The notes under the pieces are model-generated. The model saw only the letters and a list, made by a program, of their open reading frames with translations, made no database searches and was not told the origin of the DNA. The translations under genes were made by a program, and so were the position numbers. Below, in pieces: positions 56,786-64,000 of a stretch of 64,000 nucleotides of DNA (positions are counted from its first letter, which is position 1; each line of letters begins with the position of its first letter). This DNA is from Paucimonas lemoignei. GTDB taxonomy: Bacteria; Pseudomonadota; Gammaproteobacteria; Burkholderiales; Burkholderiaceae_D. The stretch covers positions 372,001 through 436,000 of the forward strand of contig NZ_SLZQ01000002.1 in the NCBI RefSeq assembly GCF_004342585.1, in the 5' to 3' direction.

Positions 56786-56847
56786 GCGCGCGAATAAACA
56801 AGCCCTAAACCGATTTCTGAAAAAACCGCCAGTGATGGCGGTTTTTT
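56725..56847 (+). promoter_or_regulatory. Transcription attenuator of aroG
   Basis: Three competing pairings are visible. (1) CCGCTTTT (56725-56732) with AAAAGCGG (56775-56782), spanning the aromatic codons. (2) TGGCGGT (56766-56772) with ACCGCCA (56825-56831), an antiterminator. (3) The terminator AAAAAACCGCCA (56820-56831) with TGGCGGTTTTTT (56836-56847), loop GTGA. A ribosome stalled on the aromatic codons breaks pairing 1 and frees the antiterminator; one that reaches the stop codon covers 56766-56772 and lets the terminator form. Confidence 0.85.
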
Positions 56848-56880
56848 CGTTTATACAGATTTAATTTACTGGAGAAAAAG

Positions 56881-57954
56881 ATGCCGCGCACTGACGATCT
56901 GAGGATCCGAGAATTGAAAGAACTGACACCTCCCTCGCACCTGATCCGCGAGTTTCCGTGCTCGGCAAAAGTTGGCGAAGTCGTCGCCAACGCGCGCACC
57001 TCCCTGCATCGTATCCTGCACGGCCAGGATGACCGCCTGATGGTGGTGATCGGCCCATGCTCCATCCATGATCCCAAGGCAGCGATGGAATACGCCAATC
57101 TGCTGCTCAAGGCACGCCAGCGTTATGCCGGCGAACTGGAAGTCGTCATGCGCGTGTATTTCGAAAAACCGCGCACCACGGTTGGCTGGAAAGGCTTGAT
57201 CAACGATCCGTACATGGACAACAGCTTCCGCATTAATGACGGCTTGCGCATGGCGCGCGAACTGCTGGTCAATATCAACGAGCTGGGTCTGCCGGCCGGC
57301 ACCGAATTCCTCGACGTGATCAGTCCGCAGTATTTCGCCGACCTGATCAGCTGGGGCGCGATCGGCGCCCGCACGACCGAATCGCAAGTGCACCGTGAAC
57401 TGGCCTCGGGCCTGTCGTGCCCGGTCGGCTTCAAGAACGGCACCGATGGCAACGTCAAGATCGCTGTCGATGCGATCAAGGCCGCATCGCAGCCGCACCA
57501 TTTCCTTTCGGTGACCAAGGGCGGTCACTCGGCAATCGTGTCAACGTCCGGTAATGAGGATTGCCATATCATCCTGCGCGGCGGCAAGGCGCCGAACTAT
57601 GATGCGGAGAGCGTGGATGCGGCTGCTAAGGCGATTGCCGCCAGCGGCCTGGCCTCGCGCCTGATGATCGATGCTTCCCACGCCAACAGCAGCAAGAAGC
57701 CGGAGAATCAGGTGCCGGTGTGCGCCAATATCGGCGAGCAGATCGCCGCAGGCGATACCCGTATCGTCGGCGTGATGGTCGAATCGAACCTGGTGGCGGG
57801 CCGCCAGGATCTCGTCGAAGGCAAGGAACTGGTCTATGGCCAATCGATCACTGATGGCTGCATCAGCTGGGATCAAAGCTTGGGCGTGCTGGAAGTGTTG
57901 GCTGCGGCAGTCAAGCAGCGCCGGCTCAAGGAAGGTTCTAAAGAAGAAGGTTAA
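56881..57954 (+). CDS. aroG: 3-deoxy-7-phosphoheptulonate synthase (DAHP synthase, AroG type)
   Basis: A 357-residue class I (AroAI-alpha) DAHP synthase that condenses phosphoenolpyruvate with erythrose 4-phosphate, the first step to Phe, Tyr and Trp. Family landmarks: VVIGPCSIHDPKAAMEYANLL, YFEKPRTTVGWKGLINDPYMD, GARTTESQVHRELASGLSCPVGFKNGTDG, and the metal ligands in IDASHANSSKKP. Which amino acid inhibits it cannot be read off. GGAG precedes the ATG. It stands 33 nt after a leader-peptide attenuator, so its transcription should fall when charged aromatic tRNAs are plentiful. Confidence 0.97.
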   Translation: MPRTDDLRIRELKELTPPSHLIREFPCSAKVGEVVANARTSLHRILHGQDDRLMVVIGPCSIHDPKAAMEYANLLLKARQRYAGELEVVMRVYFEKPRTTVGWKGLINDPYMDNSFRINDGLRMARELLVNINELGLPAGTEFLDVISPQYFADLISWGAIGARTTESQVHRELASGLSCPVGFKNGTDGNVKIAVDAIKAASQPHHFLSVTKGGHSAIVSTSGNEDCHIILRGGKAPNYDAESVDAAAKAIAASGLASRLMIDASHANSSKKPENQVPVCANIGEQIAAGDTRIVGVMVESNLVAGRQDLVEGKELVYGQSITDGCISWDQSLGVLEVLAAAVKQRRLKEGSKEEG

Positions 57955-58010
57955 CAGGCTGCGAAAGTGCCGCTGCTGCAAAACCGGTAGCGGCATATTC
58001 TGCCGAAAGC

Positions 58011-58043
58011 AAAAACGGGCGCATACTTTGCGCCCGTTTTTTA
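58011..58043 (+). terminator. Intrinsic terminator of aroG
   Basis: AAAAACGGGCGCA (58011-58023) and TGCGCCCGTTTTT (58029-58041) form a 13-bp perfect stem, followed by TTATTT. It can also act for the convergent protease gene. Confidence 0.93.
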
Positions 58044-58102
58044 TTTGCCGGATGCCGTGCCGGCACTACATTGAAAAACCTCGCCGAGCGGCTTTGAAAA
58101 GA

Positions 58103-58747
58103 TTAATAGCGCTTGGACAGCGTCAGCATATCGCCTTCCCGGCGCATTGACGTCCGGTTCAGAAATGACATCCCAAGCAGTGTGATCGGCAAGCCTTCTT
58201 CATGTACGGTGGCATCAACCTGATTGAGCTGAATATCGCCGATCCTGACTGAGTCGAGCGTGACCCGGTATACCACCTTGACGCCGTTGGCCGTGCTGGA
58301 ATAACCCTGTCGCCCCTGCTTGTAATTGATGCCGAGGCGCGTTGCATCGCTGGCCGGGATGGCAATCAGGCTGGCGCCGGTATCGACCAGCATGCGCACC
58401 GTGCCGCCATTGATCTGGCCGTGCGTAAGATAGTGGCCCTGGCTATCCGGGTGCAGCGTGATGCTGGCCGGGCCGGAAGGAGAGGTACGGTTGAAATGTT
58501 CGCCGAGCTTCAGGGTTTGCCGCTTGCCATTCTGTTCGAGGACGGCAGATTCGGTACCGACGCTGGTGAGTTTGATGCCATCGGTGACGGTATTCCCAAC
58601 CGAATAGGTCTTGGGAGCGGCGCCATTGACGACCAGGACAGCCTTGCCCGGAAAAACACCGACCAGATCGATGTCGGCGGCGGCAGCGTTGCCGGCTAGT
58701 GACAAGCCCGCGAGCAGGCTAACTAGTACGCATGAAGTCGAGCGCAT
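58103..58747 (-). CDS. Exported retropepsin-like aspartyl protease
   Basis: A 214-residue protein with a signal peptide (about residues 1-24, NAAAA). The C-terminal half is a clan AA aspartic protease domain: HGQINGGTVRMLVDTGASLIAIP holds the catalytic DTGAS (122-126), and LGMSFLNRTSMRREGDMLTL is its closing strand. Such single-domain enzymes work as dimers in the periplasm. The substrate is unknown. The ATG at 58747 begins the signal peptide and lies inside the 3' end of the preceding gene (29-nt overlap), so translation is likely coupled. Confidence 0.85.
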   Translation of the reverse strand: MRSTSCVLVSLLAGLSLAGNAAAADIDLVGVFPGKAVLVVNGAAPKTYSVGNTVTDGIKLTSVGTESAVLEQNGKRQTLKLGEHFNRTSPSGPASITLHPDSQGHYLTHGQINGGTVRMLVDTGASLIAIPASDATRLGINYKQGRQGYSSTANGVKVVYRVTLDSVRIGDIQLNQVDATVHEEGLPITLLGMSFLNRTSMRREGDMLTLSKRY

Positions 58748-59066
58748 GGCGGGAAATGTTCGTGGCAAACAAGGGTTCGGGCAGGATTTCCTGATGCAGG
58801 CGCAGCAGGGTATGGATCTCATCCCATACTTCCGGCGGAAAGCCTGCGCGGCCGCCACGCTCGTCGAGCGTCAGCTTGGTGAAGTAGGTATTCAGTTCCT
58901 TGTAGCCCCACAACGCCTGGATGGCCGACAGGATGTGGGGGAACTGCGCTTCCAGCGCACACTGGCAGGGCGCCGCCCCGTCACCCGGACTCGCTACTTC
59001 AGCCGTCGGCGGATTCGAAGCGGGGAAACGGTAGCGCGGCATAATGCTCTCCCAGTAATTTGCCAT
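58719..59066 (-). CDS. Conserved-looking small protein of unknown function beside yajQ
   Basis: A 115-residue soluble protein with no recognised domain. It starts MANYWESIMPRYRFPASNPP, has a CQC motif after an acidic linker, then a helical stretch FPHILSAIQALWGYKELNTYFTKLTLDERGG and a final helix VWDEIHTLLRLHQEIL. It lies between yajQ (1-nt gap) and the aspartyl protease (29-nt overlap), so the three probably form an operon. A GTG 9 nt upstream is a possible start. Confidence 0.72.
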   Translation of the reverse strand: MANYWESIMPRYRFPASNPPTAEVASPGDGAAPCQCALEAQFPHILSAIQALWGYKELNTYFTKLTLDERGGRAGFPPEVWDEIHTLLRLHQEILPEPLFATNISRHALDFMRTS

Positions 59067-59067
59067 G

Positions 59068-59553
59068 CTAGTCACGGAAATTGTTGAATTCCAGCGGCAA
59101 GTCGGTCACTTCTTTCTTCAGCAAGGCAATGGCGGCCTGCAGGTCGTCGCGCTTGGCGCCGGCGATCCGTACGGCTTCGCCCTGGATGCTGGCTTGCACT
59201 TTCATCTTGCTGTCCTTGATGATACGGACGATTTTCTTGGCGGCGTCGGACTCGATGCCGTTCTTGATCTTGATGACTTGCTTGACCTTGTCGCCGCCGA
59301 TTTTCTCGATCTTGCCGTTGTCCATGAAACGCACATCGACGCTACGCTTAGTCATCTTTGCCATGAGTACGTCACGGACCTGGTTCAGCTGGAATTCCGA
59401 ATCGGCATAGGCAGTCAGTTCGCGCTCTTTTTGTTCAACGCGCGCATCGCTTCCCTTGAAATCGAAACGGGTCGAGATTTCCTTGTTCGCCTGGTCTACA
59501 GCATTTTTCACTTCAACCAGGTTAGCTTCGGAAACAACATCAAATGAAGGCAT
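59068..59553 (-). CDS. yajQ: YajQ family nucleotide-binding protein
   Basis: A 161-residue cytoplasmic DUF520 protein, [20 protein letters not shown] at its start, [12 protein letters not shown], and a closing [11 protein letters not shown]. Family members have bound cyclic di-GMP or tRNA in some species and influence translation and virulence; the role here is undetermined. AAGGATGGAAAG precedes the ATG. It leads a likely operon with the small unknown and the aspartyl protease. Confidence 0.96.
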   Translation of the reverse strand: MPSFDVVSEANLVEVKNAVDQANKEISTRFDFKGSDARVEQKERELTAYADSEFQLNQVRDVLMAKMTKRSVDVRFMDNGKIEKIGGDKVKQVIKIKNGIESDAAKKIVRIIKDSKMKVQASIQGEAVRIAGAKRDDLQAAIALLKKEVTDLPLEFNNFRD

Positions 59554-59723
59554 GACTTTCCATCCTTGTAAATCTATGGGAGCAGCGGCCGAGATGCCGC
59601 AAACAATTGTTTATTGATTAATTGCCAATTCTAGCGAAGTCGACCTGCGGTGGCTAGACCTGCGCAGAGAATCGCCTATTAATTTCGGGAGATATCAGTC
59701 GTGCCGCGAATGCAGTGGGCGAC

Positions 59724-59729
59724 TATAAT
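59724..59729 (+). promoter_or_regulatory. -10 box of murB, leaderless
   Basis: A perfect TATAAT ends 8 nt before the murB ATG at 59738, and the intervening CGCCTTCT is not a ribosome site. The mRNA should begin at or next to the start codon. No clear -35 box is seen. Confidence 0.55.
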
Positions 59730-59737
59730 CGCCTTCT

Positions 59738-60766
59738 ATGACTGCCATTTCTTATATTCAATCCGATTTTTCTTTGCAAGACCACAATACTTTTGGTATT
59801 CAGGCAACTGTGAAACGATATGTAACAATTGGTTCGGTAGAAATGTTGCAAAAAGCGTTACGGTCGCCAGCATTATCCGGGTTGCCACGTCTAGTATTAG
59901 GTGGTGGCAGCAATATCCTGCTGACGCGTGATTTTCCTGGCGTAGTGCTGCATATGTGCATGAAAGGCATCGACATTGTGGGGGAAGATGCCGAGGCAAC
60001 ATATGTAAAAGCCGCAGGTGGCGAGAACTGGCATCAGTTTGTTTTGTGGACGCTGGCCCAGGGATTGGGCGGGCTGGAAAATCTCTCTCTGATTCCGGGA
60101 AGCGTGGGAGCGGCACCGATCCAGAACATCGGCGCCTATGGTGCGGAAGTCAAGGATTGCTTTCATTCTGCGACCATATTCGATCTCGAAAGCGGCACAG
60201 TTTTGCGCCTGGATAAAGCAGCCTGTGCGTTTGGCTACCGTGACAGCATCTTCAAGCATGCCTTGCGCGACCGCGCCATCGTCCTGGATGTAACGTTTGC
60301 CTTGCCCAGGAAATGGGAAGCCAATTTACGCTATGCGGAACTGGAGCAGGAAATTGCCTCGCGTGGACTGGACAGCCCTAGCCCGAAAGATATCAGCGAT
60401 GCCGTCATCGCCATCCGCACGCGCAAGTTGCCTGATCCGGCGGTGATCGGCAATGCCGGCAGTTTTTTCAAGAATCCGGTGGTGCCGGCACAGCAGCGTC
60501 ATGCCTTGCTGGAGCACTTTCCGCAATTGATCAGCTATCCGCAGGCAGATGGCACGTACAAGCTTGCCGCCGGCTGGCTGATCGATCAGTGTGGCTGGAA
60601 GGGCAGGAGCCTCGGCGCGGCGGGCGTGTATGACAAGCAGGCGCTGGTGCTGGTGAACCGGGGCGGGGCATCCGGCCAGGAAGTACTGGCGTTAGCGCGC
60701 CGAATCCAGGAAGACGTGCAAGCGCGTTTTGGTGTGCTCATTGAGCCCGAGCCGGTGATCGTTTGA
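59738..60766 (+). CDS. murB: UDP-N-acetylenolpyruvoylglucosamine reductase
   Basis: A 342-residue FAD enzyme that makes UDP-N-acetylmuramate for peptidoglycan. It is of the type I (E. coli-like) form. FAD-binding boxes: LGGGSNILLTRDFPGVVLHM and LSLIPGSVGAAPIQNIGAYGAEV. Catalytic site: NAGSFFKNPVV with the Ser, and a C-terminal Glu in VLIEPEPVIV. It is divergent from yajQ. Initiation appears leaderless. Confidence 0.96.
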   Translation: MTAISYIQSDFSLQDHNTFGIQATVKRYVTIGSVEMLQKALRSPALSGLPRLVLGGGSNILLTRDFPGVVLHMCMKGIDIVGEDAEATYVKAAGGENWHQFVLWTLAQGLGGLENLSLIPGSVGAAPIQNIGAYGAEVKDCFHSATIFDLESGTVLRLDKAACAFGYRDSIFKHALRDRAIVLDVTFALPRKWEANLRYAELEQEIASRGLDSPSPKDISDAVIAIRTRKLPDPAVIGNAGSFFKNPVVPAQQRHALLEHFPQLISYPQADGTYKLAAGWLIDQCGWKGRSLGAAGVYDKQALVLVNRGGASGQEVLALARRIQEDVQARFGVLIEPEPVIV

Positions 60767-60893
60767 GCGATGACCATTGCAGTTAAGTGCTCGCCTGGTT
60801 CTTTTGTCTCCTACGTTGCCGGCGTATCGCGTCAGTGATCGGCCTTGCCAGTACTTCAGGCTTGCCATTCACAATTGCACCGCACAAAAACAA

Positions 60894-60935
60894 AGGGCTG
60901 GTTGAAGCAGGCATCCGCCCGCCACAACCAGCCCT
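60894..60935 (-). terminator. Terminator of argF-argG-ppnP
   Basis: AGGGCTGGTTG (60894-60904) and CAACCAGCCCT (60925-60935) form an 11-bp perfect stem with a 20-nt loop. On the minus strand TTTGTTTTTG follows, matching the end of the ppnP operon. Confidence 0.78.
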
Positions 60936-60962
60936 GATCGCGCTATCTGCGCTTTCTATTTA

Positions 60963-61277
60963 TTAGCCAAAGTGGCAGACGTAGTCCAGCGTTTCCAGGG
61001 TTTCGATGTCGAAGCTGGAATTGCCCGGCACGTTGAAGCTCTGGCCACCTTCGTAATTCTTCCATTCGGTTTCACCCTTCAGGCGGATGCGGCATTTTCC
61101 GGCATTCAGTTCCATGATTTCCGGTGCGCCGGTATTGAAGGTCAGCGACGACGGGAAGATCACACCGATGGATTTCTTCGTGCCGTCGGCGAACTGGATG
61201 TTGTGCGAGACGCACTTGCCGTCGAAGTAGATGTTGGCTTTCTTGACGACGGAAACGTTATCGAATTGGGTAGTCAT
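60963..61277 (-). CDS. ppnP: Pyrimidine/purine nucleoside phosphorylase
   Basis: A 104-residue DUF1255 protein (E. coli YaiE), a small cupin-fold enzyme that splits nucleosides with phosphate. Family landmarks: [39 protein letters not shown], and the end segment [23 protein letters not shown]. It follows argG by 29 nt, so it may be cotranscribed although its role is not tied to arginine synthesis. Confidence 0.93.
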   Translation of the reverse strand: MTTQFDNVSVVKKANIYFDGKCVSHNIQFADGTKKSIGVIFPSSLTFNTGAPEIMELNAGKCRIRLKGETEWKNYEGGQSFNVPGNSSFDIETLETLDYVCHFG

Positions 61278-61306
61278 GATGTCGTATGGATTGTGAATGG
61301 TGATTC

Positions 61307-62665
<1,359 letters not shown>

Positions 62666-62688
62666 TTAAGGTAAATAAATAGGAGTGT

Positions 62689-63603
62689 TCAGCTGAGCCT
62701 GCCCAACACCAGATATTCCAGCAAGGCCTTTTGCACATGCAGGCGGTTCTCGGCTTCATCCCAGACTACCGACTGCGGGCCATCGATGACTTCGGCCGCG
62801 ACTTCCTCGCCGCGGTGCGCCGGCAGGCAGTGCATGAAGAGGGCATCGGGACGGGCGCGCTTCATCTTGGCGGCATCGACGATCCAGCCGTCGAAAGCTT
62901 TCAGGCGCGCGGCGTTTTCTTCCTCGAAGCCCATGCTAGTCCAGACATCGGTGGTGACGAGGTCTGCGTCCTGGCAAGCGTCGGAGGGATTGGCAAAGAA
63001 GGTATAGCGATCATTATCCGGCGCCACCAGCGACTGGTCGATCGGATAGCCTTCCGGAGTCGATACATTGACATGGAAGCCGAACACCTGCGCGGCCTGC
63101 AGCCAGGAATAGAGCATATTGTTGGCGTCGCCTACCCAGGCCACGGTCTTGCCGGCGATGGAACCGCGATGCTCGATATAGGTAAAGACATCGGCCAGCA
63201 CCTGGCAGGGATGGTGCTCGTTGGTCAAGCCATTAATGACCGGCACGCGTGAATGCTTGGCGAAGCGCTCGATGATCTCCTGGCCGAAGGTGCGGATCAT
63301 GATCACGTCGCACATGCGCGACATGACTTGTGCCGCATCTTCTACCGGTTCGCCGCGGCCAAGCTGGCTGTCGCGCGTGTTCAGGTAAATGGCCGCGCCG
63401 CCCATTTGATGCATGCCGGCTTCAAACGACAGGCGGGTACGCGTCGAATTCTTTTCGAATACCATGACCAGCGTACGGTCGGCCAGCGTCGGATGCGGTT
63501 CGTAATTCTTGAACTTTTGTTTGATGATGCGGGCACGTGCGATGACGTACTCGTATTCGTCGAGCGTGAAGTCCGAAAATTGCAGGAAATGTTTGATTGC
63601 CAT
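62689..63603 (-). CDS. argF: Ornithine carbamoyltransferase
   Basis: A 304-residue transcarbamylase that makes citrulline from ornithine and carbamoyl phosphate. Carbamoyl-phosphate site: FEKNSTRTRLSFEAGMHQMGG with STRTR; ornithine site: WVGDANNMLYSW and the later FMHCLPAHRGEEVAAEVIDGP with the HCLP box. The ATG at 63603 begins MAIKHFLQFSDFT. A TTG 20 codons upstream is open but unlike the family. The start lacks a Shine-Dalgarno sequence and has a hairpin just ahead. It leads argF-argG-ppnP. Confidence 0.96.
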   Translation of the reverse strand: MAIKHFLQFSDFTLDEYEYVIARARIIKQKFKNYEPHPTLADRTLVMVFEKNSTRTRLSFEAGMHQMGGAAIYLNTRDSQLGRGEPVEDAAQVMSRMCDVIMIRTFGQEIIERFAKHSRVPVINGLTNEHHPCQVLADVFTYIEHRGSIAGKTVAWVGDANNMLYSWLQAAQVFGFHVNVSTPEGYPIDQSLVAPDNDRYTFFANPSDACQDADLVTTDVWTSMGFEEENAARLKAFDGWIVDAAKMKRARPDALFMHCLPAHRGEEVAAEVIDGPQSVVWDEAENRLHVQKALLEYLVLGRLS

Positions 63604-63612
63604 AAATGGAAA

Positions 63613-63668
63613 CGGCGGCAAGGGTGGCGCCTGCCGCCGGTAAATTTGCTGTAACTGCTTCAATTATA
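63613..63668 (-). promoter_or_regulatory. Promoter and leader hairpin of argF
   Basis: TATAAT on the minus strand (63668-63663) is a likely -10 box, about 60 nt before argF. In the leader an 8-bp perfect stem (CGGCGGCA / TGCCGCCG, 63613-63620 with 63632-63639) sits 9 nt before the start codon. Confidence 0.45.
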
Positions 63669-63745
63669 AGAGTTTTGTGGCGGGAATGACAGAAGGGAAA
63701 AAGAACTCATTGGTTTAGCGCAGAGCGTCATTAATAATTCAATGG

Positions 63746-63781
63746 TTTCTATAATTTCAGTATTGACTGAAATTATAGAAA
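63746..63781 (+). promoter_or_regulatory. 16-bp perfect inverted repeat, predicted operator of the GbsR-type gene
   Basis: TTTCTATAATTTCAGT (63746-63761) and ACTGAAATTATAGAAA (63766-63781) are perfect complements separated by ATTG. A TATAAT (63750-63755) lies within the left arm and another, mirrored, in the right arm. It ends 16 nt before the regulator ATG, so autorepression by occluding the promoter is the natural reading. Confidence 0.75.
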
Positions 63782-63797
63782 AGCGTAGGTTATTGAC

Positions 63798-64000
63798 ATG
63801 GAACTCACACCGATCTCGCAAAAATTTGTACTGCACTGGGGGGAAATGGGATCCCGCTGGGGCGTGAACCGCACCGTCAGCCAGATCCATGCGCTCTTGT
63901 ACATTACCGGCAAGCCCATGCATGCCGAGGAAATCGCCGAGACCCTGGGCGTGGCGCGGTCGAATGTGTCGACGAGCCTGAAAGAGCTGCAAAACTGGAA
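63798..64000 (+). CDS. GbsR/MarR-type transcriptional regulator (cut by window end)
   Basis: The first 67 residues are present; the gene runs off the right edge. It starts MELTPISQKFVLHWGEMGSR, then WGVNRTVSQIHALLYITGKPMHAEEIAETLGVARSNVSTSLKELQNW (shown by its HTH part AEEIAETLGVARSNVSTSL). This matches the GbsR family, MarR-like winged-helix regulators. A long inverted repeat directly upstream is its probable binding site. Its effector and other targets are unknown. Confidence 0.85.
   Translation, partial: MELTPISQKFVLHWGEMGSRWGVNRTVSQIHALLYITGKPMHAEEIAETLGVARSNVSTSLKELQNW

Overview
The window is an ordinary, gene-dense stretch of a betaproteobacterial chromosome. Gene content and order (ribF-ileS-lspA-coaBC-dut, clpS-clpA beside a cold-shock gene, tandem isocitrate dehydrogenase genes, a livHMGF block, a PEP-CTERM protein) point to Burkholderiales, most likely Oxalobacteraceae (a Herminiimonas/Collimonas-like organism). 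That placement is inferred from proteins and synteny, not from a tree. I see no phage, transposon, integrase or CRISPR array.

Layout. 0-7.6 kb: patatin-like phospholipase, a His-rich secreted protein, a secreted RNase with a barstar-type inhibitor, purN, an RsmB/NOP methyltransferase, an MscS channel and a fatty acid desaturase. 7.8-10.7 kb: rpmB-rpmG, radC, slpA-ispH. 10.8-15.5 kb: branched-chain amino acid ABC transporter livHMGF without a binding protein, then a fumarylacetoacetase-family enzyme. 15.5-18.1 kb: a small accessory patch of envelope or secreted proteins of unknown role, including a PEP-CTERM protein behind a sigma54-type promoter, next to tRNA-Arg(CCT). 18.5-25 kb: uup, sirB1-like, murJ, rpsT, a DUF192 protein, an Ala/Lys-rich small protein and rluE. 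25-32.5 kb: the dimeric icd and the monomeric idh in tandem, a cold-shock protein, clpS-clpA. 32.6-40.8 kb: a minus-strand cluster (M48-like lipoprotein, dut, coaBC, lspA, ileS, ribF, rsmE). 41-46 kb: tkt-gap and a recQ with an unusual C-terminus. 46-59.6 kb: a duplicated membrane protein, glnE, yhdP, nit1, tldD, aroG, an aspartyl protease, a small unknown and yajQ. 59.7-64 kb: murB, argF-argG-ppnP, and the start of a GbsR-type regulator.

The most notable regulatory find is in front of aroG (first enzyme of aromatic amino acid synthesis). A 23-codon leader ORF with eight aromatic codons among nine consecutive sense codons bar one is followed by mutually exclusive RNA pairings and an intrinsic terminator 33 nt before the aroG start codon. 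This is a textbook layout for ribosome-mediated attenuation. Other noteworthy signals are a 16-bp perfect inverted repeat before the GbsR-type gene, a 14-bp palindrome before idh, a near-consensus sigma54 promoter for the PEP-CTERM gene, and at least five genes (purN, livH, murJ, clpS, murB) whose -10 box lies only 6-8 nt before the start codon, implying leaderless mRNAs.
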